From CAVTOA01 sp963736285 (GTDB lineage Bacteria > Actinomycetota > Actinomycetes > Mycobacteriales > QHCE01), in contig CAVTOA010000002.1 of the NCBI GenBank assembly GCA_963736285.1, positions 1-64,000 of the forward strand: a DNA stretch of 64,000 bases. Reading direction: 5' to 3'. Shown one piece after another: positions 27,302 through 36,024 of this stretch; position 1 is the stretch's first letter; the number at the start of each line of letters is the position of its first letter. Below the pieces are notes generated by a model that saw only the letters and a list, made by a program, of their open reading frames with translations, had not been told where the DNA came from and ran no database searches. The translations under genes were made by a program, and so were the position numbers.

Positions 27302-27720
27302 AGGGGAACCCCACCGCAAGGCATTCATCTAGGCGACCGATGGAGTAACAGTCCACTCGGACAGCGGCGAGCTTTGACGTGCACATGGGCACTACATCAG
27401 CGCGGTGACCGCCATGTTTCGCCCCTCAGGCGGACTCCGGCTTTGTCTACGAGTTTATTAAATTTGCGGGCGATGGTGTCGGGGGTGGATGGGTCGACGT
27501 CTCCATAGGACATGAGTTCCCGGATGGAATGTATGTCGATCCGGGCACACGTGAACGACGGGGATATGGGGATTTTGGAAGCCGGGTTTCCGAAATCTCT
27601 TGGACCAGCGCCTTTCCATTTACTCTTTGGCACTTTTAGCTGAAATATTTTCTTTATATTTGCCTGTTAACGAGCCGAGCTGCTCTGAACAGCTTCACTC
27701 CAGTATGGACAATGATCCGG
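27302..27720. other. Remnant-rich stretch
   Basis: Contains the integrase fragment listed separately, a possible transposase trace (TDGVTVHSDSGEL-stop, 27336-27375, recalling the His-Ser-Asp of rve-type transposases) and no intact gene. Confidence 0.35.
27423..27530 (-). pseudogene. Second integrase fragment, similar to element 2 integrase
   Basis: The minus strand reads RELMSYGDVDPSTPDTIARK and FNKLVDKAGV. The element 2 integrase has GKLMSYEDGRPIHPDTITRR and FNKLVDKAGV at 9018-9100, and the DNA is clearly alike along 100 bases. No other part of the enzyme is present. Confidence 0.7.
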
Positions 27721-28482
27721 CTAGGTGTTTGCGCGAAAAGTGGTGAGTCCGATGCCTCCGTCGGCGATGAGGTCGGCGCCGGTGCATGCCATGTTGTGAG
27801 CCAGAAACCAGACGGCATCAGCGATTTCATCAGCATCAACCCATCGCTGGATCAGTGCATCTTGGACAAGCTCACGTTCGCGTTCAGGCTCCATGCGCCC
27901 CCACACATCGGTTTTCGTCCGACCCGGGGACACCGCATTCACCCGCACCTGCGGCGCCAGTTTGACGGCCAGTAGCTGGGTGAGATGCGACAAGGCGGCT
28001 TTGGCCGAGGAATACACCGGACAACGCGCACCCATCAATGGATCGTGAGCGTTAATGGACGAAATGTTGACGATAGAACCGGCATCCATAAGCTCTGCAG
28101 CAAGCACCGACAAGGCGTAGGCGGCGAACACATTGACCTGATAGGACTCGGCCATTTCGTTTACGTCACCGCGTTGGAAGGAACGCTCGCCCAAGACCCC
28201 GCCGGCATTATTGACCAGGCAGTGCAGCTGCTGACCAGATTGGCGTATCTGTTCTATGATGACAGTCGGCGCGGCGGCATCACGCAAATCGGCGAGTAAT
28301 AGTTGTGAGGACGCCCCTTGGGTACGCAAGTCCTCCACGAGTTCTGAACCTCGCTTTTTGTCGCGGGCGTGAACAAAAACGTGGTAACCGCCATCAGCGA
28401 AACGAGCAGAGACAGCACGGCCGATGCCGGATGTTGCGCCAATGACAAGCACGGCCTTTCCATTGTGGTTCAGGCGATGCAC
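27721..28482 (-). CDS. SDR-family oxidoreductase
   Basis: 253 residues from GTG 28482 (longer starts to 28596 add an unlikely N-terminus). Rossmann motif GKAVLVIGATSGIGRAVSAR, CLVNNAGG, SIVNISSIN with the catalytic Ser, and PVYSSAKAALSHL with Tyr-x-x-x-Lys. C-terminal VSPGRTKTDVWGRMEP and TGADLIADGGIGLTTF. A classical NAD(P)-dependent short-chain dehydrogenase; substrate unknown. First chromosomal gene after the element remnants. Confidence 0.85.
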   Translation of the reverse strand: MHRLNHNGKAVLVIGATSGIGRAVSARFADGGYHVFVHARDKKRGSELVEDLRTQGASSQLLLADLRDAAAPTVIIEQIRQSGQQLHCLVNNAGGVLGERSFQRGDVNEMAESYQVNVFAAYALSVLAAELMDAGSIVNISSINAHDPLMGARCPVYSSAKAALSHLTQLLAVKLAPQVRVNAVSPGRTKTDVWGRMEPERERELVQDALIQRWVDADEIADAVWFLAHNMACTGADLIADGGIGLTTFRANT

Positions 28483-28674
28483 CCTATACCTGGCACATTG
28501 CGGGAGAGCCCAGAGATGAAAATTGGACATATGTCCAAATGGGACATAGCGGTATGACGCTCGGAACGAGTTCGTGGAGAAAAGGCCGGGGGACACTGTG
28601 ATCCCGTTTATCTACGGGGCCGCCAGCCAAGTCTTGCGGAGAGATCGGCGGTTCGCCAGCTAGCATCGTGACCT

Positions 28675-29394
28675 GTGATTACGGTGGCTACCTGGAATGT
28701 GCTGCACCGCATCCACGCCGATAATTGGGGCGAGGACGCGATAAAGAGTTGGCCCGACGAGACCAAGCGGATCGCGGCGATCACGGCCACGGTGGCAGAA
28801 CGCACCGAGAACGTCATCGCGTTGCAAGAGGTCAGTGGCGATCAGCTGGCTAGCTTGCGCCTCGCGTTTCCTGATCGGGAAATCCACACCTTGCGCTATG
28901 AGCGCGTTCCCAGGCCGCATGAGGGTTCTACCGTGCTGTCTGAGCCAGAAGAGTATCTGGTGCTCATCACCGACGAATCTGCCCAAGAAGTGATAGCTGA
29001 GTCCTTTCAGGACGACTCGGGCAAGGGTGCGCTCGCCGTAATGACGGCAGGAATCGTGGTGATCGCTACTCATTTAAGTGGCGATCGGCGGCGGGTGCGC
29101 CAGCTTGGCAGGTTGGTCGAGTTGACAATCACCGCTCCAAGTAGCGCAGCGGTGTTGCTGGGGGATTTCAACACCGACCGTGCGACCGTAGTGTCCAGTT
29201 TGGGCAGTGACTTCGATGTCGCCGACCTGCCCGCCTTTGCTCTCCCGACGCGCCCGGGGACGTCGATTGCCGCCTCGCACTCCATCGACCACGTGGTGGT
29301 GCGAGGTGCTGTGGCGAGTGACGCCGCCGTGGCGGACAGTTACGGTTTGTCCGACCACAATCTCGTTCGGGCGACAATTGCGGCGAACCTATGA
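28675..29394 (+). CDS. Endonuclease/exonuclease/phosphatase-family protein
   Basis: 239 residues from GTG 28675. EEP motifs in order: ITVATWNVLHRIHAD, NVIALQEVSGDQLA (metal-binding Glu), GIVVIATHLSGDR, AAVLLGDFNTDRA (Asp and Asn), SIDHVVVRGA and YGLSDHNLVRATI (Asp-His). All catalytic residues are present, so it is probably a Mg-dependent phosphodiesterase, on nucleic acid or a small phosphate ester. No signal peptide, so cytoplasmic. Confidence 0.85.
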   Translation: MITVATWNVLHRIHADNWGEDAIKSWPDETKRIAAITATVAERTENVIALQEVSGDQLASLRLAFPDREIHTLRYERVPRPHEGSTVLSEPEEYLVLITDESAQEVIAESFQDDSGKGALAVMTAGIVVIATHLSGDRRRVRQLGRLVELTITAPSSAAVLLGDFNTDRATVVSSLGSDFDVADLPAFALPTRPGTSIAASHSIDHVVVRGAVASDAAVADSYGLSDHNLVRATIAANL

Positions 29395-29703
29395 GGCTTG
29401 GTCACGTATGGGTGCGGCGGTCACAATGGAGCCTTCAACGATGTGCTTTGACGCTGGACCACTCATGCTGATTGTCTGCTGGCCTGGGGCGCTGTGTAGT
29501 TCGAGGTGCTCGATAGTGCCCGGAAATGTTTCGCCATAAGGCGTTATTAATTGACAAGCAGTTCCGGATTCAATGACTCCCTCTTCCAGGAGGCCAATAG
29601 CTAACACGTAAGGCCGTGACGAAATGCGGAAGACTCTATTAACAACAAAACGGTGTCCGTCATTGACTGAAGGCCTTCTTCTATCGCACACCTGGGCATT
29701 CAC
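29389..29703 (-). CDS. EF-Tu domain 2-like small beta-barrel protein
   Basis: 104 residues: RFVVNRVFRISSRPYVLAIG, LEEGVIESGTACQLITPYGE and GTIEHLELHSAPGQ. The order of strand, Gly loop, Glu-x-Gly-x-Ile-x-x-Gly and Ile-Glu matches the domain 2 barrel of translational GTPases, but there is no G domain. Small free-standing barrels of this kind exist in actinobacteria with no known role. Overlaps the convergent upstream gene by six bases. Confidence 0.5.
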   Translation of the reverse strand: MNAQVCDRRRPSVNDGHRFVVNRVFRISSRPYVLAIGLLEEGVIESGTACQLITPYGETFPGTIEHLELHSAPGQQTISMSGPASKHIVEGSIVTAAPIRDQAS

Positions 29704-29812
29704 ATGATCTCTAACGAAAGAGAACCAGTCAAGGTCGGCAGCACCTCGAGATACCGACCTTGACTGCCGTGACGATCACGCTCCCATCAGTCGGCAATTT
29801 TATGCGGCAATT

Positions 29813-30001
29813 TTATGATCGGATCCCGTTAATAAAATGGGTCCATTGCTCTTGGTTAAAGACGAATGCGGGACCGTCGGGGTCTTTGGAGTCGCGGACG
29901 GCGACAGTGTTATTAATTGGAGCCACCTCCACACAAGCGCCACTGCCGTTGGAGCGCGTCGCTTTCCTCCACTTTGCACCTTGTAGTTCTGCCTTATTCA
30001 T
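29813..30001 (-). CDS. DUF397 protein
   Basis: 62 residues: ELQGAKWRKATRSNGSGACV, EVAPINNTVAVRDSKDPDGP and FVFNQEQWTHFINGIRS. The Trp-x-Lys-Ala/Ser, Cys-Val-Glu-Val and Val-Arg-Asp-Ser-Lys motifs define DUF397, common in Streptomyces and relatives and usually paired with an XRE regulator. No such regulator is adjacent here. Role in development is known for a few relatives; here it is inference. Confidence 0.85.
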   Translation of the reverse strand: MNKAELQGAKWRKATRSNGSGACVEVAPINNTVAVRDSKDPDGPAFVFNQEQWTHFINGIRS

Positions 30002-30179
30002 GCGCACTCACCTTTCGCGTTGCGAAGAGTACTTGATACCGCGATAAAAGTATGCACAATTTTCGTCGTATATACGGGCAAATCAGATTTTTGACATATG
30101 TCCTGCTAGTACCTTTAAGGAGTTTCCGGTGAGACCACATTGGACTAGACGCGCCGCAAGCGTCGTAACAAGTCAGGCG

Positions 30180-30848
30180 TCACTTTGCTAAGCCCGCAAC
30201 CAGATTGATCAACGACGCAATGATGACCGCTCCCAGCGGAAACGACAGCCACGCTTGTCGGAGCGCGGTGCGGCGGATCTCTTTGGTCTCTAGGTTGGTG
30301 TCCGAGACCTGGAACGTCATGCCAATGGTGAAAGACAGATACGCGAAGTCGCTGTACTGAGGGTCGTGGTCTTCGTTGAAGTCGATTCCGCCTTTGGGGC
30401 TCGAGTAATACAGCCGCGCGTACTTCAGCATGAACACTGTGTGTACGAGCACCCATGACAGCACAACGGACAACACCGCGAGTCCGGCGTGGAGGTAGCG
30501 GCTATTGCCATTGGCGTGACTCGCGCCAAAAAGCACGACACCCACCGCCACAAGACTCGCCACCGCAGCGCTTATGAGGACCAGGTCTGCCGCTTGCCGT
30601 CCGGGGTCTTCTCGCATGGCGTGGCTTGCGGTCGCCTCCGCGTCGAAATTCCACACGACAGGCCAGATCCATAGACAAAAGGCAGCGGCGAGCACATCCC
30701 ATGCGATCAATGGAGCGGATTTTCCCGCACCGACAATCGTTGCGACGATGCCCGCGGCCAAGCCGACCACAAGCGCGATCAACAGTTTGACCCGGGCCGA
30801 CGGCTCCCGTGCGGAAATTGGACGCGGCGCCGGTGAAGGAGACGACAT
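30180..30848 (-). CDS. DUF1345 membrane protein
   Basis: 222 residues from ATG 30848 (GGGAGG upstream). Four to five membrane helices: VKLLIALVVGLAAGIVATIV, WDVLAAAFCLWIWPVVWNF, LVLISAAVASLVAVGVVLFG, AVLSVVLSWVLVHTVFMLKY and SFPLGAVIIASLINLVAGL. The segment YSDFAYLSFTIGMTFQVSDT between helices is the DUF1345 signature. Function of the family unknown. Divergent from the ydjM-like gene. Confidence 0.85.
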   Translation of the reverse strand: MSSPSPAPRPISAREPSARVKLLIALVVGLAAGIVATIVGAGKSAPLIAWDVLAAAFCLWIWPVVWNFDAEATASHAMREDPGRQAADLVLISAAVASLVAVGVVLFGASHANGNSRYLHAGLAVLSVVLSWVLVHTVFMLKYARLYYSSPKGGIDFNEDHDPQYSDFAYLSFTIGMTFQVSDTNLETKEIRRTALRQAWLSFPLGAVIIASLINLVAGLAK

Positions 30849-31066
30849 CTCGTCACCCTCCCATGGCTTTCGCCCCGCCTTGTTACAGAACATCGGTAGG
30901 GGCTTGGCGTGTCGTCTGCGTGGGCCCATGGTGGATTCGTGGCGGAGTCCCTTGTGGCAGTGGCGGGACCATGGTGCGGCTGCATTTGTTTCTGGCAGTG
31001 GCACGCCGAATATGAGTGTCTGGCACTATAAGCCCGCATTACTGACCACAGTGGAGGGTGCGGGAA

Positions 31067-31870
31067 ATGGTGCTGGGGCCGACACATGCGATCTCGGGCG
31101 CGGCGGTCTGGCTGGCCGGTTCGTGGGCGGCCGAGCACTACCTTTCCTACCATCAGTCACTGTTCGAATTAGCCATCGGCACAGCAGTGTGTGCAGGGGC
31201 CGCGCTCTTGCCAGACCTCGATTGTTCTGGCCGGGTGCTGGCGAACAAAGGCGGGGCCACTGTTGCGCATACCTTTGGCGTGGTCTCGTTGTTCCTGGCG
31301 GAATGTGTCGAGAAATTTTCGCTATTGGTCTACAAGCTGACTCGCCTGAAGAAGGATCCACAAAGACACAATGGACACCGCACTCTGACCCATACCTGGC
31401 TGTTTAATGCCGGACTGGGCGTGGGAGTCGCCGAGCTGTGTCAGCATTTCGGCAAGCCAGCAGCGGTGTCCGTATTGTTCTTTACGCTCGCCTTAGCCAT
31501 TCGGGGCCTGATGTCGAGCTCGGCGAAGTCTGCCGGCTGGATCATTGTCACTGCTCTTGCCGGCTTGGCCGCATATCAGGCGGTGCACGTGCTCCCGTCC
31601 GACCGCGGGTATCCGTTGTTGGGTTTGAGCGTCGCGGCGGGTGGAGTCATACATGTCCTTGGAGACATGATTACCCGCCAAGGTTGCCCCGTGCTGTGGC
31701 CGCTACCTCTCGGACGCAGAACCTGGCGTGAGTTCGGCATTCCCGACGCAATAGCAGTCAAAGTGGGCGGCAAGTTTGAGCGCATGGTGCTCCGGCCGCT
31801 GCTGTTCGTGGGTGCGGTGGCCGCCACGGCGGTCATTGTGGGTCCGTCGTTATTTGCCGCTGCTTTTTAG
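31067..31870 (+). CDS. YdjM-family membrane-bound metal-dependent hydrolase
   Basis: 267 residues from ATG 31067. MVLGPTHAISGAAVWL and ALLPDLDCSGRVLANKGG at the start, then HNGHRTLTHTWLF and HVLGDMITRQGCPVLWPL. The His and Asp positions (Thr-His, Pro-Asp-Leu-Asp, His-Arg-x-Leu-Thr-His, Gly-Asp) are the metal ligands of the YdjM/DUF457 family. Several membrane helices between. Physiological substrate unknown. Confidence 0.85.
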   Translation: MVLGPTHAISGAAVWLAGSWAAEHYLSYHQSLFELAIGTAVCAGAALLPDLDCSGRVLANKGGATVAHTFGVVSLFLAECVEKFSLLVYKLTRLKKDPQRHNGHRTLTHTWLFNAGLGVGVAELCQHFGKPAAVSVLFFTLALAIRGLMSSSAKSAGWIIVTALAGLAAYQAVHVLPSDRGYPLLGLSVAAGGVIHVLGDMITRQGCPVLWPLPLGRRTWREFGIPDAIAVKVGGKFERMVLRPLLFVGAVAATAVIVGPSLFAAAF

Positions 31871-31914
31871 CGGATTACCCGCATTTTTGGCACAAAATAT
31901 TGCGGGCAATCCGC
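31870..31914. terminator. Hairpin after the ydjM-like gene
   Basis: GCGGATTACCCGCA (31870-31883) and TGCGGGCAATCCGC (31901-31914) pair at 13 of 14 positions, followed by a run of six A. It starts in the stop codon. The segment AATCCGCAAAAAAGCG recurs at 35950 after the RNase H gene. Confidence 0.6.
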
Positions 31915-31987
31915 AAAAAAGCGTGGGTGCTGACGCGACTGCTACAGTCCGCGCGTGCGCATCTCTCCCCATCCCCCGGAAGAACCC

Positions 31988-33295
31988 ATGCAATCCAACG
32001 CTGATCTCACACGGGGCACCCCAGTAAGTGGCGTCTCGAGTGGCGCGAAGCCCGACACGGACGTCGATCCCGACACCGCTGCAGTTCGTGAATGTGGCCT
32101 CGCAGCCGCAGCAGCGAGCACGGAGCTGGCGAGCGCCGACGACACCATTATCACGGCAGCGCTCATGGCGATGGCGTCGCTGGTGGAATCCGAGCAGCAC
32201 ACAGTCTTGGCCGCCAATGAAGCAGACATAGAATCGTCGCAAAAGGCGGGCATGGCTGACGCGTTGGTCGATCGGCTCAGGCTTACGCCAGAGCGACTCG
32301 TTGACATGGCCCGACAGCTACGCATTCTCGCGGATGCGCCCATGCCACCTCGAGATCGCCGAGTGCGTGATCTCGAGGACCGGCTCGTCCTGTTGGAGCG
32401 TCGCCGGCCGGTGGGTGTCATCGGCGCGAACTACGAAGCGCGGCCCAACGTCACCATGGATGTGGCCTCGCAGCTGTTGAAGTCGCGTAATGCGGGGGTG
32501 CTGCGCACGGGTTCCGCGGCGATACGTTCGTCAGAGTCCATTATGGACAATGTGGTCGCGCCGGGTCTGCGCGCTGCCGGCTTGAATCCGGCCGCGCTGC
32601 GGCTTGTCCGCCGTCCCGGGCATGGGACAGCGCAAGCGCTGGTGGCGCAACCTTCGCTCATCCCGCTGGTCATTTTGCGGGGGAGCGGCCAGAGCACCCG
32701 CGCGCTTACTCGTCGCGGTGCGGAATTCGGCGTGCGGACGCTCGCGCACGCCGATGGCGGGGGAGTCCTCTATATCGACCGCAGCGCGGATCAAAAAGCG
32801 GCACTGGATCTCATCGGCGGTAGCGTGGACCGGCTTGGCGTCTGCAACCGGCTGAACCTGCTGCTGATTCACTCTGAGATATATCAGGAGTTTTGGCCGC
32901 AGGTGAAGACACTCTTGGGTCAGCTAGGCATTGAGGCATCCTTGCCGCCACACCAGCATCCTCGAGGCTATGAGTGGGCGCTCGACACCGGTCATGAAGC
33001 GACCGTCACTGTCGATGCCGTGGCCGGACCTGTTGAGGCAGCGCAGGTTGCTAATGCCGAGACTTCGGGCCTAGCGGCGGGTATTTGCACGTCAGACAAG
33101 GCCGCCGCGCAGTCCTTTATGGACACCTACGCCGGCACCGGGGTCTTTTGGAACGCAAGCACCCGGTTGCTGGATGGCTTCAAGCTGCTGCAATTGCCTG
33201 AGACTGGTATCAACGTCGACCATGTGCCGGGTCCTCGAGGGCCGGTGACCTTCCAGGATCTCTATATTCGCCAGTTTGTGGTGGTGCCCGCATAA
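31988..33295 (+). CDS. proA: Gamma-glutamyl phosphate reductase (proline synthesis)
   Basis: 435 residues from ATG 31988. NADPH-dependent reduction of gamma-glutamyl phosphate to the semialdehyde. Family segments: RRPVGVIGANYEARPNVTMD, KSRNAGVLRTGSAAIRSSES, GVCNRLNLLLIH (catalytic Cys) and GVFWNASTRLLDGFKLLQLP. In many relatives the loop around the catalytic Cys reads Thr-Asp/Cys-Asn; here it is Val-Cys-Asn. Length is normal. proB is not adjacent in this window. Confidence 0.9.
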   Translation: MQSNADLTRGTPVSGVSSGAKPDTDVDPDTAAVRECGLAAAAASTELASADDTIITAALMAMASLVESEQHTVLAANEADIESSQKAGMADALVDRLRLTPERLVDMARQLRILADAPMPPRDRRVRDLEDRLVLLERRRPVGVIGANYEARPNVTMDVASQLLKSRNAGVLRTGSAAIRSSESIMDNVVAPGLRAAGLNPAALRLVRRPGHGTAQALVAQPSLIPLVILRGSGQSTRALTRRGAEFGVRTLAHADGGGVLYIDRSADQKAALDLIGGSVDRLGVCNRLNLLLIHSEIYQEFWPQVKTLLGQLGIEASLPPHQHPRGYEWALDTGHEATVTVDAVAGPVEAAQVANAETSGLAAGICTSDKAAAQSFMDTYAGTGVFWNASTRLLDGFKLLQLPETGINVDHVPGPRGPVTFQDLYIRQFVVVPA

Positions 33296-33811
33296 CCGAC
33301 GCTATATGGGATCCCGTGCGAGGCATCAATGACGACGGTCATGCGGTGAAGCTCACGTAGCAGCACCTCGGTGAAGGCGAGGTGCTGTGTCGCCGGGTGG
33401 CGATGGATCCCTTTTTATAGATGCCGAAGTCTCGCGTTCGATGTGCTCGAGATTGGCGGTGTACCGGTGCCGGACCAAATGTTGGCCAAAGAAATGCATC
33501 TCTAAGTGACGTCCACGCTGGCTTTCCATCGGCACGCGGCTTTTCCGCTGGGACGACGTGCGGCCGACGGGTAACAACGGGAAGGGCGCGTCTGCCTGAA
33601 TCAGGTTCGCGCGCCCCTGCCCTGCCCTCTCACCCGACGCCGCCGGCCTTGCTCGTCACCGCCGAGGAGATCCTTACAGGTTACGCCCGATCTCTACCCA
33701 AACGCGCGTATGGTCCTCGAGATTCCTCTGCACGCCCCATGCAATCTGGACGTTCAGACGTTGCCGCGTGACCGTATGGGTGAGGGAGGTTGTTCGGGTA
33801 GCCTCGCGGGC
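33296..33811. other. 516-base gap without a supported gene
   Basis: A hairpin AGCACCTCG / CGAGGTGCT (33361-33387) follows proA and may act as its terminator, though no T run follows. A minus-strand segment reads VRHRYTANLEHIE (33440-33490), faintly like the DUF6907 piece at 5575, but no gene can be built. Confidence 0.35.
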
Positions 33812-34648
33812 GTGCCTATTCTGATTGAGATCATCGAGTTGCTGGAGCGCCAGTACCCTCTGCGCTTAGCAGAGGAGTGGGATCGGGTCGGGCTCGTCGT
33901 AGGCGATCCAGCGCGGTCCGTTCGCCGTGCTCTGTTCACTGTGGACGTCACAGACTCCACTGTGGAGCAGGCGTGCGAGTGGGGCGCTGACCTCATCATC
34001 GCGCACCATCCGCTGTTGCTGCGAGGTGTGCACTCGGTGGCGACGACGACGGCCAAAGGGCGCCTTGTTCATCAACTGATTCGAAACAATGTCGCGCTGT
34101 ATGTGGCGCACACCAATGCGGACAAAGCTAATCCCGGAGTCTCGGATGCGTTGGCTCGCCGACTGGGGCTAATGGAATTGCGACCGTTGGTGCCGGTATT
34201 GGGAGAGCCACACGAAACTCGAGGCCTAGGACGAGTGGGTCACGTGCCCACGCCGACTCGGTTTGGTGACTTCGTTACCCAGGCCGCTAGCTCATTGCCG
34301 CCGACCTCGGTTGGGGTGAGGGGCGCGGGTAACCCAGACTTGATGGTGCGCACGGTAGCGGTGTCAGGGGGTGCTGGTGACAGCTTGTTGGGTGTGGCCA
34401 AGCAAGTGGGGGCGGACGTTTTTCTCACCGCCGATTTGCGTCATCACCCGGCCTCGGAACATTTGGCCGAACGCGGCCCCGCGCTCATCGATGCGGGCCA
34501 TTGGGCCACAGAGCGTCCGTGGTTGGACGAGGCGGCGACGATGCTGGCCGCGGCGGTGCCCTCTGCGAGCCCAGGAGAAGCCGCACTGACGACACTGGTT
34601 TCCGACATCGTTACTGATCCGTGGACGGTCATGGCCCATCCCGATTGA
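33812..34648 (+). CDS. Nif3-like dinuclear metal centre protein
   Basis: 278 residues from GTG 33812 (upstream in-frame starts add an unlikely tail). Motifs: AEEWDRVGLVVGDP, ADLIIAHHPLLLRGVHSV (His pair), ALYVAHTNADKANPG and PALIDAGHWATERPW (final His and Glu). These are the metal ligands of the Nif3/DUF34 family, a conserved protein with proposed GTP cyclohydrolase-like or metal-insertion roles. It is followed by zinc-ribbon and RNase H genes, an arrangement common in actinobacteria. Confidence 0.85.
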   Translation: MPILIEIIELLERQYPLRLAEEWDRVGLVVGDPARSVRRALFTVDVTDSTVEQACEWGADLIIAHHPLLLRGVHSVATTTAKGRLVHQLIRNNVALYVAHTNADKANPGVSDALARRLGLMELRPLVPVLGEPHETRGLGRVGHVPTPTRFGDFVTQAASSLPPTSVGVRGAGNPDLMVRTVAVSGGAGDSLLGVAKQVGADVFLTADLRHHPASEHLAERGPALIDAGHWATERPWLDEAATMLAAAVPSASPGEAALTTLVSDIVTDPWTVMAHPD

Positions 34649-34730
34649 CGGCCGTCTTTGCCATCCGGTTGGGTAGGGCGAGACATAGTCAAGACATAGG
34701 CTTAAATCCGTGAGGGGGCGCGATATTCGC

Positions 34731-35471
34731 GTGAAAGCAGAACCTGGTACCCAATTGCGCTTGCTGGACGTGCAGGCATGCGACCTTGCCCTTGACCAAG
34801 CGACATATCGGCGCGGTCATCTTCCTGAGCTTGCTCACATTGATCAACAACGGTTGGCGCTTGACGCTGTTGACCAAGAGTTGGCGCCGCTGGAAGTGAC
34901 GCTCACTGCTGTGGACAAAAAGATCCGGACGCTCGAGAACGAGGTTGAGCAGTTCGGTGAGCGGGTGGCCCGGAACCGTCAGCGCATGGAGTCGGGCGCG
35001 GTGCCCGCTAAAGAGCTAGCGAATATGCAGCACGAGCTGGACACGCTCGCCGCTCGTCAGTCTGAGCTAGAAGACCAAGAACTGCGGCTGATGGAAGAGC
35101 GCGAAGAGGTCCAGGCGTCGATCGCTGAGATCGCTGCTCACCGCGACGAATTGACAGGTCGTCTCTCCGATGTGGAGAGTGCCCGTGATGCTGCTTATGC
35201 GGAGATCGACCAAGAGACGGTGAGCCGCGTCGCAGAGCGTGCGCAACTGGTTGGGGCTCTTCCCGAGGAGCTGTTGTCACAGTACGAGAAGATCCGGGCG
35301 GCGAACGCCGGGATCGGAGCGGCCGAGTTGCGTGCACGGCGTTGTGGTGGTTGTCGGCTGGAGTTGTCTCGCACCGCGCTCGCGGAGATTCAAGCCGCAG
35401 CGGACGACGAGGTAATCCGGTGTGAGGAATGCGGCCGGATTTTGGTGCGTACAAAGGAGTCGGGTCTGTGA
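34731..35471 (+). CDS. Coiled-coil protein with C4 zinc ribbon
   Basis: 246 residues from GTG 34731. A long coiled coil (residues 15-180; for example LEVTLTAVDKKIRTLENEVE, LEDQELRLMEEREEVQAS) followed by a C-terminal zinc ribbon with Cys at ARRCGGCRLELSR and VIRCEECGRILVR. This is the actinobacterial form of the family next to nif3-like genes; in other bacteria related proteins bind nucleic acid or flagellar parts. Stop overlaps the RNase H GTG (GTGA). Confidence 0.85.
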   Translation: MKAEPGTQLRLLDVQACDLALDQATYRRGHLPELAHIDQQRLALDAVDQELAPLEVTLTAVDKKIRTLENEVEQFGERVARNRQRMESGAVPAKELANMQHELDTLAARQSELEDQELRLMEEREEVQASIAEIAAHRDELTGRLSDVESARDAAYAEIDQETVSRVAERAQLVGALPEELLSQYEKIRAANAGIGAAELRARRCGGCRLELSRTALAEIQAAADDEVIRCEECGRILVRTKESGL

Positions 35472-35929
35472 GCGGCAACGCTGACACGAGCGGCATCGAG
35501 CTCATTACCGCGACAGTCGAAGCTGATGGCGGCTCACGCGGAAATCCGGGGGTAGCGGGTTATGGCGCCCTGGTGCGTGATCCGTCGTCCCGAGAGATCT
35601 TGGTCGAGCGAAAAGCTTCTCTGGGCATCACCACCAATAACGTGGCGGAATACTCTGGGTTGATCGCGGGGCTTCAAGCCGCACACGATTTAGGTGTCCG
35701 TCGGGTCGAGGTGCGCATGGACTCGAAGTTGGTCGTCGAGCAGATGGCAGGGCGGTGGCGGGTAAAACACGAAAACTTGCGACCGCTGGCGCTAGAGGCG
35801 CAGCGCCTTGCTAGGCGGTTCGACGCGATTTCTTATCAGTGGATACCTCGTGCGCAAAACGGTGACGCTGATCGCCTCGCTAACGAAGCGATGGACGAGG
35901 CAGCCAGGGGGTCTGCCATTCCTCGCTAA
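35468..35929 (+). CDS. rnhA: Ribonuclease HI family protein
   Basis: 153 residues from GTG 35468. TVEADGGSRGNPGVAGYGAL (first Asp), NNVAEYSGLIAGL (Glu), VEVRMDSKLVVEQMAG (Asp) and AQNGDADRLANEAM (last Asp) form the two-metal site that cuts RNA in RNA:DNA hybrids. In mycobacteria and Streptomyces the same domain is fused to a CobC-like phosphatase; here it stands alone. Confidence 0.9.
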   Translation: MSGNADTSGIELITATVEADGGSRGNPGVAGYGALVRDPSSREILVERKASLGITTNNVAEYSGLIAGLQAAHDLGVRRVEVRMDSKLVVEQMAGRWRVKHENLRPLALEAQRLARRFDAISYQWIPRAQNGDADRLANEAMDEAARGSAIPR

Positions 35930-35936
35930 GGGCGGG

Positions 35937-35961
35937 TTTTTTGCGGCCAATCCGCAAAAAA
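35937..35961. terminator. Perfect hairpin terminator after rnhA
   Basis: TTTTTTGCGG, loop CCAAT, CCGCAAAAAA: a ten-base perfect stem eight bases after the rnhA stop and before rnpB. It shares AATCCGCAAAAAAGCG with the hairpin at 31901. Confidence 0.7.
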
Positions 35962-36024
35962 GCGGGAGTGCGAAGACATGGCCGAGGTCGGTCCGCTCGG
36001 CGAGGGTCGTAGTATGTCCAACGC

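Noticed and set aside
27336..27375. Transposase fragment reading VTVHSDSGEL
   Set aside because: Only about 13 residues recall the rve motif; too short to call an insertion sequence.
33421..33771. Possible gene between proA and the Nif3-like gene
   Set aside because: No ribosome binding site, atypical Arg/Ser/Pro composition and no family; listed as a gap instead.
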